DNA of 64,000 nt, from contig NC_092055.1 of assembly GCF_003086295.3 (NCBI RefSeq), positions 127,573,484-127,637,483 of the forward strand, written 5' to 3'. Positions 11,266-23,970 of the stretch are shown one piece after another. The notes under the pieces are model-generated. The model was not told the DNA's origin and did no database searches. It worked only from the letters and a program-made list of their open reading frames with translations. How positions within the stretch are numbered: position 1 is the first letter of the stretch; each line of letters begins with the position of its first letter. The position numbers and the translations under genes are program-made. The stretch comes from Arachis hypogaea (Eukaryota > Streptophyta > Magnoliopsida > Fabales > Fabaceae).

Positions 11266-13154
11266 AGCTCACAATAACCATTATCTATTCTTAATTCCAT
11301 TCCAAACTCGTTAGTTCATCAGTTTCTCAATTCGCTGTCAATAATCACCAAGTTCACTACTTTTCCTTCTCTCTCAACTAAACTCATCCTCAGTGTACCA
11401 GAATTCACAAAATTCTGTAACTTAGCAGAATTTCAGAACTTGACACCAAACTTTGAACGATCATAACTTCCTCTACAAAAATTCAAATTTTACAAACTTT
11501 ATATCAATTTGAAGAGTTTTCAATGGACTTTTATTCTAAATAAATTTCAACAAATTTTGAAGACCAAGACTCAAGTTATGATCTGTCAAAGTTCACCAAA
11601 AACCAGTTTTTACCAAAATCCACAAACTTCTCAATTTCCAAATCTCACAACCAAAACTAAACCAAAACCATACCAAACTCCCATTTACCTCATAACTCAC
11701 CCTTTATATCACTTTCCACCGTTCGTACCACATTTTTCACCCACATTACTATTTCATCAACCTCAATATCACATATATCATACTAAACCATTTTTCAACC
11801 CACACAATCATCCATCATCATTATATCATTAATAATCACTATAATTAAACTCATTCAATCCTCAATCTCACTCTTCAACATCATTTTATCAATATAAACA
11901 ATCACAATTCATCATAATTCATCATGAGTCATCATTTAACAACTCAAATTATCAATATCCTTTATTCCAACCCATCACACATATTTTACATTAACTTATT
12001 ACCTTGAATTCTCATAATCAGCATTATTCATCAATATAACAAATCACCATTAATACTCATCAATACCAATAATTCCCAATGATCATCATCAACCACAACA
12101 ATCCCATACAACCAACAATTTACGTCAATTCACTTATAATTATTCATACGCCAACAACATTCAATCCTATCTTAGGGTCAACTAGCCTAAGTGTCCAGAA
12201 ATATTACATACTACATAAAGAAAATCAAAATCATACCTTGGCCAATTTCCAATATACACAAAACACCACTTTGAGTCCAAACATGCTTCCAAAAAGCTAA
12301 GCCAACTCCAACAAGCACCAAAACTCAAACTAACATCATATATATATCAAAATCAAAACCTAAGATATACAAAACAACTAAACACAAGAGTTTAGTAAAA
12401 CCTTAACTTACCCAACAAGATTAGGGATAAAATTCAACAATTATCCGCTACAAGAGATCACCTAAACAAGCAAAACCACAAAATTCACTCAAAAACTAAA
12501 CCCCTAAAAATGCAGAAGTTAGGGCAGGAAGATGGGGAGTGAATTTCGAGATCTTACCATATTTTTTTAGATAAAAAGGAAGAGCTCGATAAAATTTTTG
12601 CGTGACCGCAAACGACTCGTCAATCGGAGTTTTGTAGCTCAAGTTATGGCTCCAGGAAAGTGGAGGTGAATAGTGAAATCACCCCTTCTCCTCTCTTCTT
12701 CTCAAACCGCGCCCCTCTCCCTCTTTGGGCTGGAAAATGAGCTCAAAGCTCATTTAACTCTCTTATATATGTTGGGCCTTGGGCCCAGTTTGGGTCCGGT
12801 CTAACCCGTTAGTGTTTTAGGTCCGTTTGGCCCACTTTGGGACAAAGCCTTTAAAATTAGCTCCCGGTTTTCGATTCTAAATTATTTTTATCCTTTCAAA
12901 ACAATAAATCAACTTTCAAAACCTTATTTTCCAAAATACGTGGTACTGGACAGACTAGAGCCAGTACTGCCAGCTTAAGTGCCAGTACGCATTTTTACAA
13001 AAACTTTTCGAAAAATATACATTTTCCAACTAAGAAAAATTCATTAAAATCAAATTTCACCTTTATATTTTCAAATTAAAACTTCTAAATTTTGAATCTA
13101 CTCCGGACACTTAAAAGTTATTATTTTACTAAAGCGGTTAAGCCTGTACTTACA

Positions 13155-14160
13155 CGGCGCCCAGCGCCCGTGCATTCATTTAAGGCCCAATCTTCCTTCA
13201 GCAAAAATAACATGGACATTTGACACAATCCACACACTCCAAGAATTTTATCCAGATGTGATTTTAATTAATTTAAATTAAAAAAATTATGGTTTGTTTA
13301 TCTTATTTTTCGAGGAAAAAATAAGATTAGGTTTAGTTTTAAATTTAAAAATTAGGTTAGGATAGAGGATATAAATAAGCTGGAGAGGAGCAATTTTAGG
13401 ATCGAGCATTCATTAGCATATTTTCATCTTTTGTTTTCATTTGTTTTCACCAGCCACTAACTTCTCTGTGTTAGGGTTAAAAGCTCTATTTAGTTTTATT
13501 GATTGATAACCATTGTTCTTTCATCTTGATTAATGCATTGATACTTTTAAGAAATTAGGTTTTATTTTATTCTAAATGATTAGAGATATTAAAAAATATT
13601 TCTAGTTTATTTTGGATTCCTTTATTATTTTGGAGAAACTATTATTGAGATTAGATTGAAACTCATTATCATAACTTTTCAATTATCTAGAAATAGCTTT
13701 GAATGTTATGTAACGTTAAATCAGAATTGCACTGTAACCCTCTTATTGCTAACTAATTGATAAAAGAATTGGCTATTAGTTAGAATAAAAAAAAATTGAA
13801 TCACCAAAGATTTGAAATTTGATTACATACTATTTCTCGTGAATATATCTATGCATGAATCAAGATAATAAACATGAATATTTCCTTCCTGAGAATTAAG
13901 CATATCTAAAACTCTAACATCTTCATTCAGTATCTATCTATTTCATCATTCATAAGCTTTGTATAATGAAAGATTATTATTTTAAGTCTAATTTCTGTTC
14001 TTACAAAAGTTTGTTAATCTAATTAGGGTTTTAATTAAATATTGTTTACTCAATCTTTTAATTTTCGTGGAAATAATATTCACTCACAATAAAAATGATA
14101 TTTACTCATTACTTGAATCGATTTAGTGCATTTGTCAAATTCTCTATTCAATAAAAAGAA
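13155..14160 (+). mobile_element. Element H, part 3, promoter-bearing LTR-like sequence
   Basis: Resumes with GCGCCCAGCGCCCGTGC, then becomes AT-rich with a TATAAATA box at about 13370-13377, followed by an untranslated-leader-like sequence. No ORF survives. The layout (GC-word tract, then TATA box ~200 bp later, then U5-like sequence) parallels the FIDEL LTRs, though the sequence is different. The 3' boundary is approximate. Confidence 0.4.
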
Positions 14161-14849
14161 ATTCTTTAGTCTTTTAATAAAAATATTTAAAATAATATAT
14201 TTGTTTTCTCTAATAAATTATAAAAGTATTTTAATATATACAATAATATAATAATTTTGTAAATAAATTAAAAATAAATGTTGTGTTCAATTTTTTTTAT
14301 TTATTAATATTTTTATTGTATCGATACGTATAAATTTATCATCACATCAAAATAAGTATTTTATTATGATTTAACTTTACCCAAGATACTCAAGTTTGAA
14401 AGATCTAAATCCAACATTTTATGCTTTCAAACTTTAAACTTTATGAAATATGCCCAATATATGCATACGATTCTTGTCCCAAAACAGATGAATGATAATG
14501 ACAGATCCCTATAATAAAATAACCATATAAATTGTATAATGATGAATTATAATATTCCAATTTTCTAACTATCCCAATACATCACGAGAGGATGCCGCCC
14601 TTGAGACCACTAAGGGGATAGGTCATATCAGCATATAATGGAGCTAGCCATCATAAAGTGACCCTAAAATGAATTTATATTCTAATGTACGTACTCTTAA
14701 ATATTATTATCCGCCAATCATTATTTTCTGCTAGTTGAAGTAAGCTCTCGCAAATTCATGATGACATAAAAATGTGAACATTTTTTTTTCCATAATTCAA
14801 ATACACATATAATATATGAAATGGAAGTTGACCTACAACAAGTATTTAA
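14161..14849. other. AT-rich, no recognisable feature
   Basis: No ORF, terminal repeat or similarity to other parts of the window was seen. Confidence 0.6.
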
Positions 14850-15110
14850 CAAGATTTTAAAAATTAGATTCATTATCGAATCGCTTTAGTTATTGATTTA
14901 CTAAAAAATTAGTCTAATTGATTTAATCGTACTTTAACTAGAATAATTTTATAATAGAATAATAAATAAAAAATATAAATAAATATACTAAAACATAACT
15001 ATAATCTAATATAAATATTAAAATATTATCTAAATTTAAGTAATCAATTAAATTAATACTAAAAATTTAATTATCAAAACAAACAAACAAACATAAAAAA
15101 AATTAAAAAG
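14850..15110 (+). mobile_element. Decayed hAT-like left end
   Basis: Begins CAAGATTTTAAAAATTAGAT and then follows the left end of the 37775-39905 element block by block: ATCGAATCGCT, AGTTATTGATTTACT, TTTAATCGTACTT, then ATTTTATAATAGAATAATAAATAAA. It is heavily mutated, mostly towards A/T. No matching right terminus or 8-bp duplication could be found, so the rest of the element is lost or unrecognisable. Confidence 0.55.
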
Positions 15111-16204
15111 TGTCTCCAAAATCAACATAAAGTTAAATTAATCACTAAAACAGAAGATCAACCCTAGCTTGTTGTTCTAATAACACAAAAGGAAAAGATG
15201 ATTAGCCGCAATATGAGCCATAAAAGTGCAAAGATTTCAAAGAACACACTTGCACCAAATTCTCTTTCAGAATATTTTAAAACCTTCATAGCTTCCATGA
15301 ATACATCACTTGCATCATGAATGGCAGGCAAGTATTATGGAACCAACTCGAAAGAAACTGCAAGCATAATCATAAGTTATTAACATTTATCTTTTAATTG
15401 TCTAAAACACTCAAACTAACAGAGCTCAATTTATCTTAGCATAAAAGTTAACAAAAATTAACAAGATTTGACTAGGATTAACAAAATTTTCAACACAATT
15501 TTAACAAAACCAACACAAAAATTAACATGTTTTAAAAAAGATTAACAAAATTTCTATTTCTAATTTTAACAAAGTCAGCACAATATTTTCACTTTTCAAC
15601 ATAAAGTTTAACAATAGAAAAAAAACAAGAATGAGCAATGAATCAATAGCAAAATTATTAATTTATCATCAAGGAGTAAGAGAGTTATTATTTATGAGTT
15701 TATCATTAAGTAATAACAGAGTTATCAATTTATCATCAAGCAGCAGTGAGCAGAACTAATCAATCAAGAACAAGCAATGAGCATTGAGCATTCGAAGCAT
15801 TACCTTCGACGAGGGCATGGAGCAGAGATTTGAGGGAGAGTGGTTGAACGTGATGGACGATGGGGCGAAGAGCTGCTTGCAAAACATGACTAGAGATGCA
15901 AACGCTGGCGAACAAGGGGAGGGCCTTCGAGCACGATGAACCTGGTGGCGATTTTGAGCAAGAGAGAGAAACTGTTTAGTCTTTAGTGTTTCCAGAACCT
16001 TTCAGAACTTTTTTTTTCAAATGGAATTACAAAATGGCATCGAGGAAGACGAAGACTGATGGTTATCAGTGGCTAAGAGAAGGAGGGTTGAATCTTAGCT
16101 TATTTTTTAGCTGTATAGTACTTTTACTTTCTCATAGAAACTTAGGAGATATTTTTATTTTTGTCTCGTACCGAGTTGAGAGACATTTTCATTTTATCTC
16201 CTAA
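15111..16204. other. AT-rich region, no gene
   Basis: Many 'AACAAAATT/TTAACAA' words at about 15410-15620, then a purine-rich stretch (15800-16000). This could be the interior of the decayed hAT-like copy, whose relative at 38050-39700 also moves from AT-rich to GC-richer sequence. No ORF can be supported. Confidence 0.45.
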
Positions 16205-17643
16205 GTAACAGAAACAGAATTGAAGTAGAGAAGAAGAAATAACACCAGATGTATCCTGGTTCAGCTACTTAGTGCCATGTAGCCTACATCCAATCTCTAT
16301 CACAACTATAATAAAATTTCACTACCTTTTATTCAAGATTACAAATACCAATTCTCCCCTATGATCTATCCAATCCTATCTAGGACAAATCCGGATTCTA
16401 ACCTCAATCTAAATTTGACTAGACCTCAATCTAGCTTTCAACAGCAAAGTGCTAACCCAACTTGCAAGGAAATCCCCACAGGATCATGACACAAAATAGA
16501 AAGATGTACAAAGCAAACCTGAGACATCTTATGGCTTTTTCTCCTAGTTTTACTCACTATATTTTTCCTCTCATTGGCTTTTTCTTACAAACCTCACCAT
16601 GTTTGCCTTTTACAATGAGACTCAGACATATCAAAACTGAGAAAAAGAAATACTTAATGTACTATATGAAGGAGAAGAACTCTAACAGCTTGGGTAGTTA
16701 TGAGAGTGAACTCTGTGCCTTTCACTTACTCTCCTTACCTTCAACCCTTGACTGTTCACCCTTAATATAGAAGAGTGAAGTTTCCAAGGTTAAATCTCGT
16801 TCAACCCTAACACTGTCATCTTCTCCAACATCAGAGACTAGTAGCGGCTTCAACAGAGAGGAGAGAGAAGTCTGAATCTGAAACTCACCTCTTCTCTCTC
16901 ATCCTTTTTCTTCAAGCTTCTTCAATCTTGACCGTTGAGCTTGACTTTGGCTCCAAGTTTTGTTTCTGAACATTGATGAGCTTCTGATCCAAGATAGTTT
17001 CACGTTCTCCATTGTTGCTTTTTCCATGCTTGAGACTTTGTGACTTTCTTCTTGATTCCTCGGTGAAGCACAATTGAGGAAAGAAACTTTTGTTGTGCTT
17101 TGACCGAGAGAGCCTAGCTACTAGACCGAAGCCCCTATTTTTGCTTTGATTTAGCAACAATATTTTTGCCTTTCCTCAATCTATCTTCTGTAGTTTTCAT
17201 TTTCTTTTTTTTTTCTTCTTTGAATGAGTGATGTGATCGAAGCAAGAGAGAGTGGAGAGAGAAGAGAGAAGCTTTTGGTGGAAGTTTCAAAGAATTAATT
17301 GAAATAAATTTCAAGTTCCAGTTACCAAGAGTGAGAGAACCGTATAAAGCTTGTGGTCTCTTAAGTTCCTTTTCTTAATTCATCATACTTGGTTCACGGG
17401 CTTGTGATTGAGCTTGTCTTTTCTTTCTTATTTCAAAGTTCAGCCACTAAGTTTTGGATTAGGCCGAATTTGAATTGATGAATATGGGCTTGCTCATTTG
17501 TTTATTAGGCCAAAATTAATTTGCTTACCTGCACACTAAACCAAATTCATCAAACAAATAATTGGTAATATTTTAATAAGCATCCAATTAATATTTTAAT
17601 AATATTTTATCATCATTTTAATATTAGCTTTCCAAACTTAACA
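16205..17643 (-). mobile_element. Probable 3' LTR of SIRE-like copia element
   Basis: On the minus strand the sequence after the polypurine tract begins TGTTAAGTTTGGAAAGC at 17643, a typical LTR start directly abutting AAGGGGGAGATT. Near the other end the minus strand reads GTAGCTGAACCAGGATACAT, which I associate with SIRE-type LTRs. The left boundary near 16205 is approximate because the 5' LTR lies outside the window. Several pseudo-ORFs here are not coding. Confidence 0.6.
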
Positions 17644-17655
17644 ATCTCCCCCTTG
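17644..17655 (-). promoter_or_regulatory. Polypurine tract of SIRE-like element
   Basis: The minus strand reads AAGGGGGAGATT, ending exactly where the putative 3' LTR starts with TGTTAAG. This is the plus-strand DNA priming site of reverse transcription. A second purine run, AAAAGGGGGAGAAAG, occurs on the same strand at about 18154-18168. Confidence 0.75.
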
Positions 17656-18512
17656 ATGACAAACATTATTAAAATGAATTGAAAGAATCAGGAGTGAAAA
17701 CTTCCTTTTGATAATTCATGAATTGTTCCCCCTTTCTTTTGATCACCATGCTCCTCCTTAATGTGTGCTTTGATTAACCTGATTAAAACACAAAAATAAT
17801 ACACAGAAATGATGTGTTCCTTTGATCAGGTAATAAGCGTCCCCTTTGAAAATTTTTAAGGATTTAGGATCCTTCAAACAGATTAAAAAATAAGATGGAA
17901 AACATGTTATTCCTGATAAACAAAGCATGGCAGAATGTTCCCAAATGTATATCAAAAACTGATCCCAAAAATCAAATTAAAATTCAAAACAAATCATGCC
18001 AATCAGCCCCATATTTATATTCAGATCTAAAACAAGAGTCATCAAAGACAAAATAGAGCAGAATGCAATCAGGACTAAAATAGTGCTCAAAACCAAATCA
18101 GAGGCACAAAACAGAGCACATAAAACTTAAACTGTTTCAATTTATTTTTAGCTTTCTCCCCCTTTTAACATCAAGAAGAGACACCTGCAAGCACAAAATA
18201 TCAAGTAATGCAGCCAAAATGTCATGTCATGCAAACCAAAGAGATTGTACCAATTAAAGTTAAGTTATTACAGTTATCCAACAGAATATAAAGTTCAAGA
18301 TAATAGTATTAAAGTTCAAGAAATCAGAGTCAGAGTTCCATATCCGGAGCCAATAGAGTAGAGATCAGTCAGAGGCAGCAAGGAGCAAACTAGGCATCAA
18401 ATTCCTCTTCTTCAGATTCCAAGGATTCATCCTCCTTTTCGGAAGGTGCCATTTCCTCATCAAATGAGTCTAGGTACTTGAGGAGCACAACCACCCTATC
18501 ATGAGATTTCAT
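17656..18512 (-). other. 3' untranslated interior of SIRE-like element
   Basis: Lies between the end of the envelope-position ORF and the polypurine tract. No ORF; AT-rich, with the second polypurine-like run near 18160. Confidence 0.6.
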
Positions 18513-19709
18513 CTATGACTTTTCATTTTGCATTGCAAGCTTTCGAGCTTCCTTGCTTGATTTGACCATTTGCTTGGTCATGGAGGCAAATTTCAGAAAG
18601 GCATCTTTAACCATCCCAGAGAATAAGTACTTGTAGGAATCAGATGTACCAGCAATTGAAGGAGAGAGAAGGCTTTCATCTTCACTTTCAAACATGGCCG
18701 AAGCCTTAGTGCCTTTGACATTTTTACCTTTTGCTTGCTGTGGTACAGCGCCACCTTTGATAGTAGATACCTTGTTCTCAATAGCCTCATTACTCAAATC
18801 AATATTAAAGTATTCAAACAAGCAAGTTAAAAACATGCCATAGGGTAAAGAACTCTTTTTATCACTCTTAACACAGTCCCACGTGTGGCGTATCATAAGA
18901 TATGCAAAAGAAATGGGGATAGGGTTCAAAATAGCATAGAGCACAAGAGTGTCACAAACAGTTATCCTTTGGTATGAACCACTTTGAGGCATGATAATAT
19001 GAGTGATTATGTGATGTAACAGATCCCTAATAGGTCCTAGGGCCTTATGAGTAGGAGTTGTATCATCCAGAGAAGAAACATTTTCACAAATCCGCGCCAA
19101 GGCGTCTTGATGAGAGATGCCAACATTATTATCCTATTTACCAGACATATACATCCTTACCCCTGTGTCAACATAACCTAGGGCAGCACCGATGGTTTCG
19201 GCATTCAAGACAAACTGAGTGTTTTTAACAAAAGAGTGAAGTTCTCCATCATGAAAGAGTGAGTTCGCATAAAATTCGAGCACTTAATTTGGGTAAACAA
19301 GCTTTCTGATTTTGAAAATGGGGGACCATTTCAGACCATGAAAGTTATTTTTAAGTTAAAGCATCTATATCAACAACATAGGAAGAACAAAGAGTGCGGT
19401 TTGCAAGAATTTGTTTATGAAACTCATAATCAGCATAGGTTGAAAATCGGTGAGGATCATAGTGAGAGTGAGTTTTACCATACTTTTGCTTGAAATCCAG
19501 AGAGTCAAGATTAGGGGGCTCCCTAGTGTTTTGGAGAACATTTCTTTTCAGACCTCTAGAAGGACAGTTGCTTGGAGCAGAGCAACCGGTGGGGTGAGGA
19601 GTAGAACGGCGAGGAGGTGATGATGGTTGGTCTTCCTCTTCATGCATGGGTCCCTTCCCCTTTCCTCCTTTTCCACGAGAAGATTCAACCTCTTTTCGTG
19701 CAGAGGATG
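18513..19709 (-). pseudogene. Envelope-position ORF of SIRE-like copia, 3' part
   Basis: Belongs to the family I know as 'putative plant transposon protein' (Transposase_32 type), often annotated as envelope-like in SIRE elements. Readable minus-strand blocks are a basic/Gly-rich N-terminal stretch, FHGLKWSPIFKIRKLVYPN near 19340-19285, LGYVDTGVRMYMSGK near 19180-19140, and a 195-residue open stretch from 19100. The open stretch contains KALGPIRDLLHHII, SGSYQRITVCDTLVLYAIL and SLPYGMFLTCLFEYFNIDLS, ending in a basic coiled-coil-like tail. There is a frameshift at about 19355 and stops at about 19284 and 19137. The N-terminal part lies at 37351-37530, separated by element C. It sits downstream of the copia pol on the same strand, as an env-position ORF should. 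Function of the family is unproven. Confidence 0.7.
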
Positions 19710-21066
19710 TGAAGAATTGAAGATTGATGGTTTAGAAGTTATAGTAAACTCTCGTTGCAGGTATAGTTACTAAACCAAGCAATCAACCTTTCTTACAAAT
19801 ATTTTGGTTGTCACAAGTAACAAACCCCTTAAAAATTGATAACCGAAGTATTTAAACCTCGAGTCATCTTCTCAAGGAATTGCAGGGAGGTGTTCTTATT
19901 ATTGGTTATGAGTCTTGTAAATTGGGGTTTTTGGAAGTAAGAAACCAGTATGTTAAATGATAAGAAAAATAAAATAGTAATAATAAAATAAACTATTGGC
20001 AAGGTATTAGAATTGGAAGTCCTATCCTTATCAATTGTGATGAGAATTGGATTTTAATCCCACTTTGTTAACCTCTAACAATGAAGGTAAATCAAGTGGA
20101 TTAATTAGCTTAATTCTCAGGTCCTAGTCAATTCCTATGGAAAGACTAGAGTTATTGGAGCAACTCCCAATTTCAACCACTGCTTTATTTGATAGCTCAA
20201 GCGTTACCAATTACTTAACCAGAGCCAAAAGGAAGAAATTATCTAAATTAAATTAAAAGTATTCATAAATCTGAAACATAATTCAAATACAAATAAAAGT
20301 ATTAGAGTAAAGAAAAGTAGAATTTAAATATTGAAGGATCATAGAACCTGGAATGAAGAGATTATAGGTTAAACATAATTAAAATCCTAAATCCTAATCC
20401 TAGGAGAGAGGAGAGAACCTCTCTCTCTAAAAACTACATCTAAATCCTAAAATTATGTATTATGAGCTGATTATGAATGGATGCGTTCTCCCACTTTATA
20501 GCCTCTAATATGTGTTTTTTGGGCCGCAAACTGGGTCGAAAACAGCCCAGAAATCGCTGGAGAAGAAATCTGCCACGCTGATTTTTGCCACTGCGACGCG
20601 TCCGCATGGAGTACGTGTTTGCGTTGCCTAGAGTCAAGGCAACTATGACATATTATATATCAAATCGAAGCCCCAGACGTTAGCTTTCCAACGCAACTGA
20701 AACCGCGTCGTTTGGACCTCTGTAGCTCGAGTTATGGCCGTTTTAGTGCGAGAGGGTCAGGCTGACAGCTTTGCAGTTCCTTCAGCTTCTTGTATTCCTT
20801 CCATTTTTGCATGCTTTCTTTCCATCCTCTGAGCTATTCCTGCCCTGTAATCTCTGAAATCACTTAACACACATATCAAGGCATCTAATGGTGATAAGAG
20901 AGGATTAATATTAGCAAATATAAGGCCAAAGAAGCATGTTTTCAATCATAGCACAAATTCTGGGAAGGAATTGTAAAACCATGCAAATAGTATGAATAAG
21001 TGGGTAAAGAGTTGATAAAAACCACTCAATTAAGCACAAGATAAACCGTAAAATAATGGTTTATCA
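19710..21066 (-). repeat. 3' LTR of element C
   Basis: 1,357-bp LTR, ending at the polypurine tract at 21067. It contains the palindrome GACGCGTC at about 20596-20603, echoing the CpG-rich array inside the element. Confidence 0.95.
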
Positions 21067-21104
21067 ACCTCCCCACACTTAAACACTAGCATGTCCTCAT
21101 ACTA
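21067..21104 (-). promoter_or_regulatory. Polypurine tract and preceding hairpin of element C
   Basis: The minus strand reads hairpin TAGTATG-AGGA-CATGCTA (21104-21087; 7-bp stem with one G:T), 3 nt, then TTTAAGTGTGGGGAGGT running into the LTR start TGATAAACC at 21066. The purine run is the expected second-strand primer. The hairpin with an AGGA loop recurs in elements D and F and once more in C. Confidence 0.85.
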
Positions 21105-21726
21105 AGCTCAAGAGAAGCTATAAAGATGAAGAGGAATGGTAGATTAATATGAAATGCAACCTATCTATATGAATACAACTAAATGCAAAAATATTTCTAC
21201 CTACTTGGTCAAAAGTAAATAAGTTCTCCAAGACAAATATAAATCAAATTCCACTAATCTAAATCATACAATAAAAGACAAGTAAACTTGTAAGAAGACA
21301 ACTTATGAAAGCAGGAAACATAGAATTAAGCATTGAACCCTTACTGGTAGTGTATATGCACTCTAATCACTCAAGTGTATAGGGTAATTCACTCTAGCTT
21401 CTCTAATCATGCTTTCTAAACTTTGTTCTTCATCTATTCAATCAACAAATATTTAATGTACCAATGCAAACATCATGAGGTCTTTTCAAGGTTGTAATAG
21501 GGCTAAGGTAAGGGTGAGGGTATATATATGGCTAAGTGAGCTATAAATTGAATATTTAATTAACCTAAGCTTTTACCTAACATATACTCTATATAATTCT
21601 AATTCATGCCTAGCTATCCAAAATTCTCACTTTTGTATCACATACTCATGTATCAACTTTTCTTTAATTTTATCACATATGCATTGATTTTTTTTCATTA
21701 ACTTAACATTGGGGTAATTTTGTCCC
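21105..21726 (-). other. 3' interior of element C, non-coding
   Basis: AT-rich sequence between the hairpin/PPT and the insertion point of element D; it resumes at 31379. No ORF. Confidence 0.7.
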
Positions 21727-23257
21727 TGATAAGCGGATATTTTATACGCTTTTTGGGGTTAATTTCATATAGATTTTAGTATATTTTAGTTAGTTTTTAG
21801 TTTATTCTCATTAGTTTCTAGGCAAAATTCATATTTCTGGACTTTACTATGAGTTTGTGTGTTTTTCTGTAATTTCAGGTATTTTTTGGCTGAAATTGAG
21901 GGAGCTGAGCAAAAATCTGATTCAGGCTGAAAAAGGACTGCTGATGCTGTTGGATTCTGACCTCTCTGCACTCAAAATGGAATTTCTGGAGCTACAGGAG
22001 TCCAAATGGCGCGCTTCCAATTGCGTTGGAAAGTAGACATCTAGGGCTTTCCAGCAATATATAATAGTCCATACTTTGCTCAAGGATAGAAGATGTAAAC
22101 TGGCGTTCAACGCCAGTTCCATGCTGCTGTCTGGCGTCCAGCGCCAGAAACAAGTTACAAAGTGGAGTTCAACGCCAGAAACAGGTTACAACCTGGCGTT
22201 GAACGCCCAAAACAGCCCAGGCACGTGAGAAGCTTTAGTCTCAGCCCCAGCACACACCAAGTGGGCCACAGAAGTGGATTTCTGCACTATCTGTCATAGT
22301 CTACTCATTTTCTGTAAACCTAGGTTACCAGTTTAGTATTTAAACAACTTTTAGAGATTTATTTTGTATCTCATGACATTTTTAGATCTGAACTTTGTAC
22401 CTTTTAATGGCATGAGTCTCTAAATTCCATTGTTGGGGGTGAGGAGCTCTACTGTGTCTCGATGAATTAATGCAAGTATTTCTGTTTTCCATTCAAACAT
22501 GCGTGTTCCTATCTAAGATATTCATTTGCACTTCAATATGAATGTGATGAATGTGACAATCATCATCATTCCTCTATGAACGCGTGCCTGACAACCACTT
22601 ATGTTCCACTATAGAATGAATAAATATCTCTTAGATCTCTTAATTGGAATCTTCGTGGTATAAGCTAGATTGATGGCGGCATTCATGAGAATCCGAAAAG
22701 TCTAAACCTTGTCTGTGGTATTCCAAGTAGGATTCTGGGATTGGATGGCTGTGACGAACTTCAAACTCGCGAGTGCTGGGCGTAGTGACAGACGCAAAAG
22801 GATAGTAAATCCTATTCCGGTACGACTGAGAACCTGCAGATGATTAGCCGTGCGGTGACAGCGCACCTGGACCCTTTTCACTGGAAGGATGGATGGTAGC
22901 CATTGACAACGGTGATCCACCAACACACAGCTTGCCATAGGAGGACGTGCGTGCGTGAATTAGAAGACAGAGGAAAGCAGAGATTCAGAAGACAAAGCAT
23001 CTCCAAAACTCCAACATATTCTCCATTACTGCATAACAAGTAACCTTTAATCCATGCTCTCTTGTTTATTCGCAATTCAACTGATAAATATAATTGACTT
23101 CCTGACTAAGAATTGCAAGATAACCATAGATTGCTTCAAACCAACAATCTCCGTGGGATTCGACCCTTACTCACGTAAGGTATTACTTGGACGACCCAGT
23201 GCACTTGCTGGTTAGTGGTACGAGTTGTGAAAAGTGTGATTCACAATTCGTGCACCA
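21727..23257 (+). repeat. 5' LTR of element D
   Basis: 1,531 bp, TGATAAGCGGATATTTTATA ... GTGCACCA. The palindrome tract GGCGTTCAACGCC, GGCGTCCAGCGCC and relatives lies at 22098-22210. The TATA box that is clear in the solo LTRs (TATAAATA) appears here only as GTATTTAAAC near 22337-22346, so promoter function may be weak. Confidence 0.95.
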
Positions 23258-23263
23258 AGTTTT

Positions 23264-23280
23264 TGGCGCCATTGCCGGGG
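23264..23280 (+). promoter_or_regulatory. Primer-binding site of element D
   Basis: TGGCGCCATTGCCGGGG, 6 nt after the LTR. It is complementary to the 3' end of plant tRNA-Asp as I remember it, with one mismatch (A for G at position 8). Elements C and F have TGGCGCCGTTGCCGGGG. Confidence 0.85.
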
Positions 23281-23970
23281 ATTGTTCGTGTTTGAACAAC
23301 TGACGGTTTATTTTGTTTCTTAGATTAGGAAAATTTTCCTTTTTGGTTTAGAGTCTCTTATTATTGTTCTTGGTTAAAAAAAAATCTTTTTCAAAAATAA
23401 TTTTTCTATTAAATTCTGTGCCAAACTTTAAGTTTGGTGTTTTCTTGTTGATTTTTCTGTATTTTTCGAAAATTTTAGTCTGGTTCTCTAAAAATTTTAA
23501 GTTTGGTATTCTTCCTTCATGTTCTTGTGTTCTTGTGAGTCTTCAAAGCGTTCTTGAGTTTTCCTTGTGACTTGATCTTAAAATTTTTAAGTTTGGTGTT
23601 CCTTGGTGTTTTCCCTCCAAAATTTTCGAAAACTAGGAGCATTAAATCTAAAAAATTTTAAATCTTGTGCTATTTTATTGTTTTTCTCTTTCTTCACTAA
23701 ATTCAAAAATATCTTTTCTCCCTCTATTTCTAAAACAAAATTTCGAAAATTATTTTCTAAAAATTCAAATTTTTTTCAAAATTTAAAATCTTTTCCAATT
23801 CATATCTTTTTCAAAACTTCCTAACCACTTTCTCTCTCCTCAATTTTTTCGAAAATATTCACCTAATTTTCTTTACTTTATTTTAATTTATTTATTTTCT
23901 AAATAAGTAAATAAATAAATAAATAAATAAAAATAAATTTTTTATTTGACATCATCTCCCTTTCTCCATC
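23281..23970 (+). other. Leader of element D
   Basis: T-rich 5' untranslated leader. It contains TTAAGTTTGGTGTT at 23428-23441, a one-base variant TTAAGTTTGGTATT at 23497-23510, and another TTAAGTTTGGTGTT at 23587-23600. AATA repeats lie at about 23908-23937. The short ORFs here are low-complexity and not convincing. Confidence 0.75.

Larger units (their letters stand above)
9591..13154 (-). mobile_element. 3.56 kb LTR-like insertion, probably solo LTR
   Basis: The boundaries are TGTAACACCCTAATTACCC at 9591 and ...GTACTTACA at 13154, a TGTAA/TTACA terminal inverted pair. The unrelated GC-word host sequence resumes on both sides. Read on the minus strand, a TATATAAG promoter-like box lies near 12763-12773, about 385 bp inside the start, and the end is GGGTGTTACA. 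That fits a long minus-oriented LTR. The flanking 5-mers are TGACG and CGGCG (3 of 5 match), so a target duplication is not convincing. No gag or pol reading exists inside. It could instead be a non-LTR-derived unit. Tekay/chromovirus origin is a guess from the end sequence. Confidence 0.5.

Noticed and set aside
11509..12300. ORFs rich in His, Pro, Thr and Asn within the 9591-13154 element
   Set aside because: Low-complexity reading of CA-rich LTR sequence; no domain.
16912..17160. 82-residue minus-strand ORF in the SIRE-like LTR
   Set aside because: Lies within the LTR, has no recognisable domain and is most likely chance.
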